This document shows positions 23,609 to 32,609 of a DNA stretch of 64,000 bases, piece by piece. The stretch lies in NCBI GenBank assembly GCA_018902755.1, contig JAHIQI010000069.1:62001-126000 (forward strand), written 5' to 3'. The DNA comes from Pseudomonadota bacterium. GTDB lineage: Bacteria > Desulfobacterota > Desulfarculia > Desulfarculales > Desulfarculaceae. The notes under the pieces are model-generated. The model did not search any database, was not told where the DNA came from, and worked only from the letters and a program-made list of their open reading frames with translations. Each line of letters starts with the position of its first letter. Position 1 is the first letter of the stretch. Both the position numbers and the translations under genes were made by a program.

Positions 23609-24049
23609 TTAACTGGTGAGCCGACCGTTTTCATCGATGGGCAGGGGGTGGCCCACCCGGTAGGCCTGGGCCTGGCCGGTGGCGATTTTCTTGCCGTCCT
23701 CCTGCCACACCTCGGCATCGTACAGGGCGGTCTTGCGGGTGGCGTTGACCTCCTTGGCCTCGGCGAACAGGCGCGCCCCCTGGTCCGGCGTGGCCAAATA
23801 ATAGATGCTCAGCGACAGGGCCACCGCCACCATGCCGTGGGCGTTGCAGGCCAGTTGGAACGCCTCGTCCAGCAGGGAGAAGATCGCCCCGCCGTGCAGC
23901 TTGCCGAAAATGTTTTGCATGTCCGGCCGAAAAGTCATGGCCGTGCGGGCCCGGCCGGGCTCGATCTCCAGCACCTCGATGTCCAGAAGCTTGGGGTAAG
24001 GCTCGTCTTGGCAACGCTTCCGGAGTTTGTCCACCGCCTCTTGGCTCAC
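23609..24049 (-). CDS. PaaI-family acyl-CoA thioesterase
   Basis: A 146-residue hot-dog thioesterase. The family run NIFGKLHGGAIFSLLDEAF (HGG with the downstream acidic residue) is present, followed by LSIYYLATPDQGARLFAEA. The GTG start is preceded by GGAGG. It is one of two hot-dog thioesterase genes within 4 kb. It is convergent with the sirtuin gene. Confidence 0.85.
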   Translation of the reverse strand: MSQEAVDKLRKRCQDEPYPKLLDIEVLEIEPGRARTAMTFRPDMQNIFGKLHGGAIFSLLDEAFQLACNAHGMVAVALSLSIYYLATPDQGARLFAEAKEVNATRKTALYDAEVWQEDGKKIATGQAQAYRVGHPLPIDENGRLTS

Positions 24050-24136
24050 GCTTTACCTCCCTGGGGCGGGGTAAGAATATTTCATGCGGTAAGATAGCAT
24101 GTAAACCCCCATGGAACCCATACCCTGGAGAACCGC

Positions 24137-25441
24137 TTGGACTTAGAAACTCCTGCCCAACCCGGCAAAGAAATGCAGCTGACCATCGAGGACCTGGCCT
24201 CCGGCGGCGACGGCCTGGCCCGTGAAGCCTCGGGCCGAGTGGTCTTCGTGCCAGGAGCCCTGCCCGGCGAAAAGGTGCGGGCCAAGCTGGTCCAGGCCAA
24301 GCGCGACTTCGGGCGGGCCGAGCTTCTCGCGGTGGAGGAGGCTTCCCCCGCGCGGGTGTCGCCGGTCTGCCCCTTGTTCGGAGAGTGCGGCGGCTGCCAG
24401 ATGCAGCACCTGGAGTACTCGGCCCAGGTGGAGGCCAAGGCGGCCTGGGTGCGCCGGGCCCTGTCGCGCCTGGGGGACCTACCGCCTCTGGTCAATGTGC
24501 CCTCTCCCCAGGTCTGGGAATGGCGGCACCGGGTGCGCCTCACCGTGGGCGAGGGGGGCCTGGGCTTCTTGGCCACGGCCAGCAAGCGGGTGGTGCCGGT
24601 GGAGGTCTGCCCCGTGGCCGCGCCGGAGGTCAACCGCCTGCTGCCCGGCCTGGCCCAGGGTCTGGCCGAGATGAACACCGACCACATAGCCTATGTGGAG
24701 ATTCTGGGCGGAGGAGAGCGCTCCCTGGTGACCATGGGCCTGGACCGGGGCCGCCCCCTGTCCAACCGCTGGCGGGGCGAACTGCGCCGCCTGTGCCGGG
24801 GAGCTGGGGCCGCGGCCACCCGCCTGGAACAGGGCGGGGCGGTGGAGCCCTGGGAGCGCCTGCCGGAAACCGGGGTGGACTACTGGCAGGAGGACGGCCT
24901 CACCCTGAGCGCCTATCCGGGCGAGTTCGTGCAGGCCAACTTCGAAGCCAACCGGGAGCTGATCCGCCTGGTGCTCACCGCCGCGGCCTCGGCCCCGGAG
25001 GGCGGGGTGTTGGAGCTTTACTCGGGCGGCGGCAACTTCACCCTGCCGCTGGCCAAGCAGGGCCGCGCGGTGCTGGCCGTGGAGGGCGACCCGGAAAGCC
25101 ACGCCAGCGCCAAGGCCTTGGCCCAGAGGGAAGGCCTGAGCGGCAGCGTCGAGCTGCGCAACTCCGAGGTGGCCGGAACTGTGGCTGGGCTGGCCTCCCA
25201 GGGACGCGGCTTCGCCCTGGCCTTGTTGGACCCGCCCCGCGCCGGAGCAAAGGAGGTCATGGCCTCCCTGGTGTCCCTGGCCCCCAAGAGGATCGTCTAC
25301 ATCTCCTGCCACCCGGCGGCCCTGGCCCGCGACGCAGCGGTTCTGCTGGCGGCTGGGTATCGCATGCACAGCCTGGCCGTGGTGGACATGTTTCCCCACA
25401 CCGGCCACACGGAGGCCGTACTTGTCTTGGACCGCGCGTAG
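24137..25441 (+). CDS. rlmD: 23S rRNA (uracil-5-)-methyltransferase RlmD/TrmA family
   Basis: A 434-residue m5U methyltransferase. An N-terminal TRAM domain (LTIEDLASGGDGLAREA... GALPGEKVRAKL), Fe-S cysteines (CPLFGECGGCQMQHLEY), the SAM-binding LELYSGGGNFTLPLA and the catalytic region DPPRAGAKEV and YISCHPAALARD (nucleophile Cys) are visible. The usual SCNP reads SCHP here. The start is TTG after CTGGAGA. The family includes RlmD, RlmC and TrmA and the exact target is inferred from length plus TRAM and Fe-S features. The stop overlaps the next gene by 20 bp. Confidence 0.85.
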   Translation: MDLETPAQPGKEMQLTIEDLASGGDGLAREASGRVVFVPGALPGEKVRAKLVQAKRDFGRAELLAVEEASPARVSPVCPLFGECGGCQMQHLEYSAQVEAKAAWVRRALSRLGDLPPLVNVPSPQVWEWRHRVRLTVGEGGLGFLATASKRVVPVEVCPVAAPEVNRLLPGLAQGLAEMNTDHIAYVEILGGGERSLVTMGLDRGRPLSNRWRGELRRLCRGAGAAATRLEQGGAVEPWERLPETGVDYWQEDGLTLSAYPGEFVQANFEANRELIRLVLTAAASAPEGGVLELYSGGGNFTLPLAKQGRAVLAVEGDPESHASAKALAQREGLSGSVELRNSEVAGTVAGLASQGRGFALALLDPPRAGAKEVMASLVSLAPKRIVYISCHPAALARDAAVLLAAGYRMHSLAVVDMFPHTGHTEAVLVLDRA

Positions 25442-26393
25442 ACTTCCCGCCCTGCTGCTGCTCCTGGCCCTGCTGGTTCCGGCCGCTCCCGCCGGGGCGG
25501 TGGGGCCGTTCAGCCACTTCACCTTTTGCCAAAAGCTGTGGCCCTCCCTGTCGGTCCGCCTGGGGCACACCCAGGCCCAACGGGACCGGCTGTGGCCGGT
25601 GTTTCTGGCCGGGGCCATCGCCCACGACGCGGGCTACTACCCCGGCGCCGATAACAACCTGTCCTACGCGGTGCACCTGGTCCACCCCTGGCGGGTGACC
25701 CAGGGCATGCTGGCCCAGGCCCAGAACCCCGGCGAGTGGGCCTTTGCCCTGGGCTGGCTCTCCCACGCCCTTTTGGATATCCGCACCCACCGCGACCTGG
25801 TCAACGCCTTCACCGGCGGGCCTTACTCCCAGACCATGCTGGCCCACAAGCAGTTCGAGTGGGGACTGGACTGCTGGCTGCTGGCGCGCCCTCAGGGCGA
25901 ATGGCTGTGGCAAGCGCCCCTGGACTGGCAGCCGGGCCTGGCCCTGTGGCAACGGGTCATGGCCAAGGTCTACGGCCGCCGCGTGGACCGGGAGGTGATG
26001 GCGCAGGCCATGCGGGCTCATGAGAAAGAGGTGCGCCGCTTGCCCTATGTTTTCTGGCTTTCCGGACGTCTGGAGAGGCCGGACCACTGGGCGGGCAATG
26101 CCCTGGGCTGGGTGTTGGGGCACAGCGCCCGCCCCCTGTACGTGGCCTGGCTGGGCTGGCGGGACAGGGATCTGGACGTGCGCGGGGTGCTAACCGCCCG
26201 TTGGCCCTCGCCCCAGGACCAGCGCGGCCTTTTATCGGCCATGGAACTTACCGCCGGTGATTTGAACCAGGCCCTGGCCGGAGGGCCCTGGCCCCAGGGC
26301 AGCCTGGACGCGGACCCGCTTTGCGATGCGGGCGAATGCGGGCAAGTAAAGCAGGCGCGTCGCTGGCTGGATTCTCTGCCCGCCGCGCCCTAG
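25422..26393 (+). CDS. Secreted zinc-dependent phospholipase C-like protein
   Basis: A 323-residue exported protein. The N-terminus (LPALLLLLALLVPAAPAGA) is a signal peptide; the mature part matches the zinc-dependent phospholipase C fold, with GPFSHFTF, AIAHDAGYYPGADNN and GWLSHALLDIRTHRD supplying His/Asp zinc ligands. The TTG start lies inside the preceding methyltransferase gene, so translation is coupled. The substrate is unproven; many bacterial relatives are uncharacterised. Confidence 0.78.
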   Translation: MSWTARRLPALLLLLALLVPAAPAGAVGPFSHFTFCQKLWPSLSVRLGHTQAQRDRLWPVFLAGAIAHDAGYYPGADNNLSYAVHLVHPWRVTQGMLAQAQNPGEWAFALGWLSHALLDIRTHRDLVNAFTGGPYSQTMLAHKQFEWGLDCWLLARPQGEWLWQAPLDWQPGLALWQRVMAKVYGRRVDREVMAQAMRAHEKEVRRLPYVFWLSGRLERPDHWAGNALGWVLGHSARPLYVAWLGWRDRDLDVRGVLTARWPSPQDQRGLLSAMELTAGDLNQALAGGPWPQGSLDADPLCDAGECGQVKQARRWLDSLPAAP

Positions 26394-26479
26394 GTATCCT
26401 TGTGGCCCCCTGGGGCGTGTGTTAGTTTTGATGCATCAGCCCTTCATCTGGGGGGCGGCGGGTTGACGGGAGCAAGATT

Positions 26480-27826
26480 TTGGAGCCCCTGGAGCTTTTC
26501 ACCCGGCGGGAAATCCTCACGGTCAGCGAATTGGTGGGACGCCTCAAGCGCCTGACCGAGGAGACCTTTGACTTCGTGTGGGTGGAAGGCGAGATCAGCG
26601 GCCTGCGCACCCCGCCCAGCGGCCACGTCTATTTCGCCCTGAAAGACCGCGACGCCACCCTGAGGGCGGTGCTGTTCAAGCGCCAGTCCGCCCTGCTGCG
26701 CTTCGCCCTGGAAGAGGGCTTGCAGGTGCTTTGTCAGGGCCGGGTCAGCGTGTACCAGGCACGAGGCGAGGTGCAACTGGTGGTGGACGCGGTGGAGCCG
26801 CGCGGGGCAGGGGCCCTGGCCCTGGCCTTTGAACAGCTTCGCAAGCGCCTGGAGGCCGAGGGGCTCTTCGACCCGGAGCGCAAGCAGGCACTGCCCGAGG
26901 TGCCCGCCCGGGTGGCGGTGATTACCAGCCCCACCGGCGCGGCCATCCGCGATTTCTTGAACGTATTGCACCGCCGCGACCAGAACGTGGCCGTGGCCGT
27001 TTACCCGGTGCGGGTGCAAGGAGATTCCGCCGCGCCTCAGATGATCGAGGCCCTCGAAGACCTGGCCGCCTGGGGCTGGCCCCAGGTGATCGTGCTCACC
27101 AGGGGCGGCGGTTCGCCCGAGGACCTTTGGGCCTTCAACGACGAGGCCCTGGCCCGGGCCATCGCCGCCTGCCCCATACCGGTGGTCTCGGCGGTGGGCC
27201 ACGAGGTGGACGTGAGCATCAGCGACCTGGTGGCCGACCTGCGCGCGCCCACTCCCTCGGCGGCGGCCGAGCTTCTGGTGGCCAACCGCGACGATCTCAT
27301 CCGGCGGCTCAGGGCCCTGTCCGGGCGCTTGGGCCGCTCCGGGGCCCGCCTGGTCAAGGCGAGGCTGGACCGGGTGGAATCCCTGGCCCGCGCCCTGGGC
27401 GATCCCCGCCGCCGCCTGGCCGACAAGCGCCTCAGGGTGGACGACCTCCTTTCCCGGGCGGGCCACGCCCTGGAAGGCGGGCTGCACCGCCGGGCCCGCC
27501 AAGTGGGCCGCTTGCGCGAGCGGGCCCTGACCGCCCGGCCGGAGCGCCGTTTGGCCCTGGCCCTGGGGCGGCAGCGCGAGTTGGCCCGCCGTCTGGCCCA
27601 GGCCGAGGCCTCGGGCATCAATAGGCGGCGCTCTAGGGTGGAGTCCCTGGAATCGCGCCTCAGGGCCCTTGGCCCCCTGGCGGTGCTGGGGCGGGGCTAC
27701 GCCCTGGTCAGCGACCAGCAGGGCCGGGTGCTGCGCCGGGCCGAAGAGGCAAGCAAGGGACAAAAGATTAGCGTGCGCCTGGCCCAGGGAAGCCTGCGGG
27801 CCAAGGTGGAGGAGATAGAGCAGTGA
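26480..27826 (+). CDS. xseA: Exodeoxyribonuclease VII large subunit
   Basis: A 448-residue XseA, catalytic subunit of the single-strand exonuclease ExoVII. It has an N-terminal OB fold (WVEGEISGLRTPPSGHVYF), the catalytic domain (ITSPTGAAIRDFLNVLHRR, VLTRGGGSPEDLW, VSAVGHEVDVSISD), a long Arg-rich coiled-coil (about residues 270-400) and the C-terminal LGRGYALV. The TTG start is preceded by GGGAG. It begins a tightly packed operon; the small subunit gene is two genes downstream, with a peptidase gene between. Confidence 0.93.
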   Translation: MEPLELFTRREILTVSELVGRLKRLTEETFDFVWVEGEISGLRTPPSGHVYFALKDRDATLRAVLFKRQSALLRFALEEGLQVLCQGRVSVYQARGEVQLVVDAVEPRGAGALALAFEQLRKRLEAEGLFDPERKQALPEVPARVAVITSPTGAAIRDFLNVLHRRDQNVAVAVYPVRVQGDSAAPQMIEALEDLAAWGWPQVIVLTRGGGSPEDLWAFNDEALARAIAACPIPVVSAVGHEVDVSISDLVADLRAPTPSAAAELLVANRDDLIRRLRALSGRLGRSGARLVKARLDRVESLARALGDPRRRLADKRLRVDDLLSRAGHALEGGLHRRARQVGRLRERALTARPERRLALALGRQRELARRLAQAEASGINRRRSRVESLESRLRALGPLAVLGRGYALVSDQQGRVLRRAEEASKGQKISVRLAQGSLRAKVEEIEQ

Positions 27827-28695
27827 GGCGGTTCTGGCAGGCCGGTTTTTGCACCCTGATGATGTTTTTTTTGGCCGCGCCCGCCTGGGCGGCGAGTTTG
27901 CAGGTGGAGCCCAAGAGCCTGGCTCTGGGCCAACCCGCCCTGGTGCGCCTATGTTTGCAAGGCAATCCCAAGCTGGTGCGCGCCGAGCTCAACGGGCGGG
28001 AGACCGCCCTGGCCCTGGGCAAGGACGGCTGCTGGTACGGGGCGGTGGCCCCGGACCTGCAAGACAAGACCGGCAAGGCGATGGTGCGGGTAACAGCCGA
28101 CGGCAAGCAGGTGGCCGCCGCGCGCCTAACGCTCTTTCGCCGCGACCGGGGAGCCCGCAAGCTCACGGTTGATCCCAAATACCTGAAGCTCAGCCCCGAG
28201 GCCCTGGAACGCTACAAAAAGGACCGCGAGCAGATGCAGAAGGTCTTCGGCTCCTTTACCCCCGCGCCCCAGTGGCACACCGCCTTCATGCTGCCCCTGG
28301 ACAGCAAGGTGGTAAGCCTGTTCGGGCGGCGCAGCTTTGTAAACGGCAAGGAGCGCAGCCCTCACGGCGGGGTGGATCTGCGCGGCACCACCGGCACTCC
28401 GGTCCCGGCCGCGGCCGACGGCACCGTGGCCCTGGTCATAGACGCCTACTTCAGCGGCAACACCGTGCTCATCGACCACGGCCAGGGGGTCATAACCCGC
28501 TATTTGCATCTGTCGCAAGCCCTGGTCAAAACGGGACAAAAGGTGAAAAAGGGCGAGATTATAGGTAAAGTAGGAGCAACCGGCCGGGTCACCGGGCCCC
28601 ATCTGGATTTCGGGGTCAAACTGGCCGGAGCGCGGGTGGACCCCCAGGATTGGGTGGCCCTGAGCCAGTTATTAGCCCAGCGTTTGGGAGAGTGA
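27823..28695 (+). CDS. M23-family metallopeptidase (LytM domain)
   Basis: A 290-residue exported peptidoglycan endopeptidase. After a signal peptide (FLAAPAWAA) and a beta-rich N-terminal domain comes the M23 domain with SPHGGVDLRG (zinc His and Asp), VLIDHGQGV and YLHLS (catalytic and zinc His). All expected ligands are present, so it should be active. It overlaps xseA by 4 bp (GTGA) and stops 2 bp before xseB. Confidence 0.88.
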   Translation: MRRFWQAGFCTLMMFFLAAPAWAASLQVEPKSLALGQPALVRLCLQGNPKLVRAELNGRETALALGKDGCWYGAVAPDLQDKTGKAMVRVTADGKQVAAARLTLFRRDRGARKLTVDPKYLKLSPEALERYKKDREQMQKVFGSFTPAPQWHTAFMLPLDSKVVSLFGRRSFVNGKERSPHGGVDLRGTTGTPVPAAADGTVALVIDAYFSGNTVLIDHGQGVITRYLHLSQALVKTGQKVKKGEIIGKVGATGRVTGPHLDFGVKLAGARVDPQDWVALSQLLAQRLGE

Positions 28696-28697
28696 GC

Positions 28698-28943
28698 ATG
28701 GCCAAAGCCAAGAAAGAACCCGGCTTCGAGGAGTCCTTGCAGCGCCTGGAAGAGATCGTGGAGCGCCTGGAGGACGACGACCTGGAGTTGGAGCAGTCCC
28801 TGGCCCTGTTCGAGGAAGGGGTCAAGCTGGCCACCGCCTGCAACCTGCGCCTGGACGAGGCCGAGAAAAAGGTGGCCCTGCTGCTCAAGAACAACGAGGG
28901 CGCGTTGGTGGAGGCCCCTTTTGACCAGGACGAAGAGGAGTAG
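28698..28943 (+). CDS. xseB: Exodeoxyribonuclease VII small subunit
   Basis: An 81-residue XseB of normal length, with the family core FEESLQRLEEIVERLEDDDLELEQSL... FEEGVKL split here as short motifs EIVERLE and LALFEEGVKL, and a final acidic tail. It forms the helical collar on the XseA coiled-coil. It sits 3 bp before ispA, an arrangement (xseB-ispA-dxs) common in proteobacteria. Confidence 0.92.
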   Translation: MAKAKKEPGFEESLQRLEEIVERLEDDDLELEQSLALFEEGVKLATACNLRLDEAEKKVALLLKNNEGALVEAPFDQDEEE

Positions 28944-28946
28944 GGC

Positions 28947-29834
28947 TTGGACCTCAAGGCCTATCTGAGCAGCCGCCGGGAGATGGTGGACGCGGCCCTG
29001 GAGCGCCTGCTCCCCGCCGATGAAAACGGCGGACGCATCCTGGAGGCAATGCGCTACAGCATTTTCGCCGGAGGCAAGCGTCTCAGGCCCATCTTGTGCC
29101 TGGCCGGGGCCGAGGCGGTGGGCGGCGACCCGGCCCAGGTCATGTTCTGCGCCTGCGCCATGGAGATGGTACACACCTACTCCCTGATTCACGACGCCCT
29201 TCCGGCCATGGACGATGACGAGTTCCGCCGTGGGGTGCCCACCAGCCACATGGTTTACGGCGAGGGCATGGCCGTGCTGGCCGGGGATGGCCTGCTGACC
29301 CAGGCCATGGTGCTGCTCTCTGACCCGGCCGAGACCGCCGGGCTGGACCCCAGCCGGGTGCTGGAGGCCGCCCAGGTGGTGATGAAGGCCGCCGGTTATG
29401 TGGGCATGGTGGGAGGCCAGGCGGTCGACCTGGCCAGCGAAAACTTGAGGCCCGACCTGGCCACGGTGCAGTACATGCACGCCATGAAGACCGGGGCGCT
29501 GATCACCGCCTCGGTGCAGTCCGGGGCCATCCTGGCCGGGGGCGACGCGGATCAGGTGCGCCAGTTGGTGCGCTACGGACGGCGCATCGGCCTGGCCTTC
29601 CAGATCGCCGACGACCTTTTGGACCTGGAAGGGGACTTCGACGCCCTGGGCAAGACCGTGGGCGCGGACCAGGCCAGGGGCAAAATGACCTATCCCGCGG
29701 TGGTGGGACCGGCCCAGGCCCGGAGCATGGGCCAGGGCTTGGTGGACCAGGCCGCGGAAATCGCCGAATCCCTGGGGCCACAGGCGGCCCCCCTGGCCGA
29801 ACTGGCCCGCTACATCATGGCCCGCACCCATTGA
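28947..29834 (+). CDS. ispA: Polyprenyl (farnesyl/geranylgeranyl) diphosphate synthase
   Basis: A 295-residue trans-prenyltransferase condensing isopentenyl diphosphate with allylic diphosphates. AGGKRLRP and the second Asp-rich motif (FQIADDLLD) are intact. The first Asp-rich motif reads IHDALPAMDDDEFRRG: the second Asp of DDxxxxD is Ala84. Asp83 and Asp89 remain, with three consecutive Asp residues. The start is TTG. It is placed between xseB and dxs, so it should be the main prenyl synthase; whether the Asp-to-Ala change is typical of this lineage cannot be seen here. Confidence 0.9.
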   Translation: MDLKAYLSSRREMVDAALERLLPADENGGRILEAMRYSIFAGGKRLRPILCLAGAEAVGGDPAQVMFCACAMEMVHTYSLIHDALPAMDDDEFRRGVPTSHMVYGEGMAVLAGDGLLTQAMVLLSDPAETAGLDPSRVLEAAQVVMKAAGYVGMVGGQAVDLASENLRPDLATVQYMHAMKTGALITASVQSGAILAGGDADQVRQLVRYGRRIGLAFQIADDLLDLEGDFDALGKTVGADQARGKMTYPAVVGPAQARSMGQGLVDQAAEIAESLGPQAAPLAELARYIMARTH

Positions 29835-29847
29835 GGATATATAGATA

Positions 29848-31737
29848 GTGTGCGCCGCTAAACAACCGCCGGTACCTCTGCTGGATCAGATCAACTCACC
29901 GGCCGACCTCCAGTACCTGAACCTTCGCCAACTGGAGAGCCTCGCCGCGGAGCTGCGCCAACGCATCATCGGCACGGTGGAAAAGGTGGGCGGCCACCTG
30001 GCCCCCAGCCTGGGGGTGGTGGAGCTGACCCTGGCCCTGCACTACGTCTTCGACATGCCCCAGGACAAGATCGTCTGGGACGTGGGCCACCAGACCTATG
30101 CCCACAAGCTTTTGACCGGGCGGCGCGAGCGCTTCGGCACCCTGCGCCAGTTGGGCGGCCTCTCCGGCTTCCCCAAGCGGGCAGAGAGCCCCTACGACGC
30201 CTTTGACACCGGGCACTCCTCCACCAGCATCTCCGCCGCCCTGGGCTTGGCCGTGGGCGAGCGCCTGAAAAAAGGCAAGGGCAGGGTGGTGGCGGTGATC
30301 GGCGACGGCTCGCTCACCGCGGGCATGGCTTTCGAGGGCCTGAACCAGGCGGGCGACCTGGACGAAGACCTCATCGTAATCTTCAACGACAACGGCATGT
30401 CCATCGCCCCCAACGTGGGCGCGCTGAGCAAGTTCATGTCCCGGGCCCTGTCGGGCAAGGCCTACCAGACCTTCCGCAAGGCCATGGAGCGTCGCCTCAA
30501 GGCCATGGGCTCCATGGGCGAGGAGCTGCTGGACATCGCCCGGCGCTCGGAGGAGTCCTTCAAGGCCTTCTACACTCCGGGCATGCTTTTCGAGGCCTTC
30601 AAGTTCAACTACGTGGGGCCCATCGAGGGCCACAACATCGAGCGGCTCATCGAGACCCTCAAGAACGTCAAGCCGCTGCAAGGCCCCCAGCTGGTGCACG
30701 TGATGACCACCAAGGGCAGGGGCTACGCCCCGGCTGAGGCCAACCCCTCCCACTACCACGGGGTGGGGGCCCGGCCGCCCCGCCGCGACCCGGCCGCCCC
30801 ACCGCCTCCCCAGAGCTACACCGAGGTCTTCGGATACACCATGGTGGAACTGGCCCGCAAGCGCCCCGAGATCATCGCCATCACCGCGGCCATGCCCGAG
30901 GGCACCGGCTTGGCGCACTTCGCCGAGGAGTTCCCGGAGCGCTTCGTGGACGTGGGCATCGCCGAGCAGCACGCGGTTACTTTTGCCGCTGGTTTGGCCG
31001 TACAGGGTTTCCGGCCGGTGGTGGCCATATACTCCACCTTCATGCAGCGGGCCTTTGACCAGATCGTGCACGACGTGTGCCTCACCAACCTGCCGGTGGT
31101 GCTGGCCATGGACCGGGGGGGCATCGTGGGCGAGGACGGGTCCACCCACCAGGGCCTGCTGGACTTGAGCTTCCTGCGTTGCGTGCCCAACCTTTCCCTC
31201 TTGAGCCCGGCCGACGAGAACGAGCTTCGCCACATGCTGTTCACCGCCCTGGACCACGACGGCCCGGTGGCCCTGCGCTATCCCCGGGGCAAGGGGCAGG
31301 GCGTGGCCCACGACGAGCCGCTTCACGCCTTGCCTTGGGGCAAGGGCGAGTTGCGCCGCCAGGGCAAGGACGTGGCCCTCATCGGCATAGGGGTGGGCGT
31401 GGGTGCGGCCATGCAGGCCGCTCAGACCCTGGCCCAGGAAGGGGTGGCCGCGGCGGTGGTCAACGCCCGCTTTGCCAAGCCCTTGGACGAAGAGCTGATC
31501 TGCGACCTGGCCCAGTCCTGCGGCCGGGTGGTCACCGTGGAGGAGAACGAGGCCGCGGGCGGCTTCGGCTCGGCGGTGCTGGAACTGCTGGCCAAACGGG
31601 GCCTGTATGGCGTCAAGGTCAAGGTGGTGGCCCTGGACAACACCTTTGTGGAGCACGGCAGCCAGGCCCAACTGCGCCACCTCTACGGGGTGGACGCCGA
31701 GGCGGTGGCCGCCGCCGCCCGCCAGCTGCTGGGCTGA
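29848..31737 (+). CDS. dxs: 1-deoxy-D-xylulose-5-phosphate synthase
   Basis: A 629-residue thiamin-diphosphate enzyme that joins pyruvate and glyceraldehyde-3-phosphate in the first step of the MEP isoprenoid pathway. It has the ThDP motif GDGSLTAGMAFEGLNQAG with NDNGMSI, the transketolase Pyr domain (AEQHAVTFAAGLA, DRGGIVGEDGSTHQG) and the C-terminal transketolase domain. Length is normal. The GTG start lies 13 bp after ispA. Confidence 0.96.
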   Translation: MCAAKQPPVPLLDQINSPADLQYLNLRQLESLAAELRQRIIGTVEKVGGHLAPSLGVVELTLALHYVFDMPQDKIVWDVGHQTYAHKLLTGRRERFGTLRQLGGLSGFPKRAESPYDAFDTGHSSTSISAALGLAVGERLKKGKGRVVAVIGDGSLTAGMAFEGLNQAGDLDEDLIVIFNDNGMSIAPNVGALSKFMSRALSGKAYQTFRKAMERRLKAMGSMGEELLDIARRSEESFKAFYTPGMLFEAFKFNYVGPIEGHNIERLIETLKNVKPLQGPQLVHVMTTKGRGYAPAEANPSHYHGVGARPPRRDPAAPPPPQSYTEVFGYTMVELARKRPEIIAITAAMPEGTGLAHFAEEFPERFVDVGIAEQHAVTFAAGLAVQGFRPVVAIYSTFMQRAFDQIVHDVCLTNLPVVLAMDRGGIVGEDGSTHQGLLDLSFLRCVPNLSLLSPADENELRHMLFTALDHDGPVALRYPRGKGQGVAHDEPLHALPWGKGELRRQGKDVALIGIGVGVGAAMQAAQTLAQEGVAAAVVNARFAKPLDEELICDLAQSCGRVVTVEENEAAGGFGSAVLELLAKRGLYGVKVKVVALDNTFVEHGSQAQLRHLYGVDAEAVAAAARQLLG

Positions 31738-31740
31738 GTC

Positions 31741-32499
31741 TTGGCTAAAGGCCAACGGCTGGACCTGGAATTGGTTGCTCGGGGCCTGGCCCCCAGCCGG
31801 GCCAAGGCCCAGGCCATGATCCTGGCCGGTCTGGTCAAGGTGGACGGCAACCCGGCGGCCAAGGCGGGCCAAGTTATCCCCGAACAAGCTCAAGTGGAAG
31901 TGGACGGGCCGGAGCATCCCTACGTCTCCCGGGGCGGCGTCAAACTTGCCGGGGCCCTGGACCACTTCGGCCTGGCGGTGTCGGGCCTCACCTGCCTGGA
32001 CGTGGGGGCCAGCACCGGTGGCTTCACCGACTGCCTGTTGCAGCGCGGGGCCGAGGCGGTCACCTGCGTGGATGTGGGCTACGGCCAGCTGGCCTGGAAG
32101 CTTCGGCAAGACCCACGCGTCACTCTGTTCGAGCGCACCAACGCCCGCAACCTGCCCCCGGAGATGGCTCCCGGACCTTTCGGGCTCATCGTGGTGGACG
32201 TTTCCTTTATAAGCCTTACCTTGGTATTAACGCCCTTGCTTCCCCGCCTGGGGGAGGGAGGGCGCCTGCTGCCCATGGTCAAGCCCCAGTTCGAGGCGGG
32301 CCGCGAGGCGGTGGGGGCCGGGGGGGTGGTGCGCGACCCGGCCTTGCGCCAGGCGGCGGTGGACAAGGTGGCCGACTGCCTGGCGGGACTGGGCCTCAAC
32401 GTGCTGGGCAGCGCGGCAAGCCCCATCCTGGGGCCCAAGGGCAACCAGGAGTTTTTTCTCCTGGCCCGCAAGCCGTTGGAGGGCGGTGCAGGGGCTTAA
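31741..32499 (+). CDS. tlyA: TlyA-family rRNA methyltransferase
   Basis: A 252-residue protein with an N-terminal S4 RNA-binding domain (LVARGLAPSRAKAQAMILAG) and an FtsJ-type methyltransferase (SRGGVKLAGAL, DVGASTGGFTDCLLQRGA, VVDVSFISL, KPQFE). TlyA enzymes 2'-O-methylate rRNA; some were first named haemolysins. It starts with TTG 3 bp after dxs, the usual place in dxs operons. Confidence 0.9.
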   Translation: MAKGQRLDLELVARGLAPSRAKAQAMILAGLVKVDGNPAAKAGQVIPEQAQVEVDGPEHPYVSRGGVKLAGALDHFGLAVSGLTCLDVGASTGGFTDCLLQRGAEAVTCVDVGYGQLAWKLRQDPRVTLFERTNARNLPPEMAPGPFGLIVVDVSFISLTLVLTPLLPRLGEGGRLLPMVKPQFEAGREAVGAGGVVRDPALRQAAVDKVADCLAGLGLNVLGSAASPILGPKGNQEFFLLARKPLEGGAGA

Positions 32500-32609
32500 C
32501 GGTTTACGCCGGACCTCCGGCACATTAGAATTAAGCACTCGGCCGGGGATTGGCCCTAAAAGGCCTACCGGTCGAAAACAAAAGTAATGCAAATCCGGCT
32601 GGAGCGGTC

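Noticed and set aside
29896..32109. Long minus-strand open frame (737 codons) opposite dxs and tlyA
   Set aside because: It is a compositional mirror of high-GC coding sequence; its translation is Gly/His/Gln-rich with no domain pattern, while the plus strand carries two secure genes.
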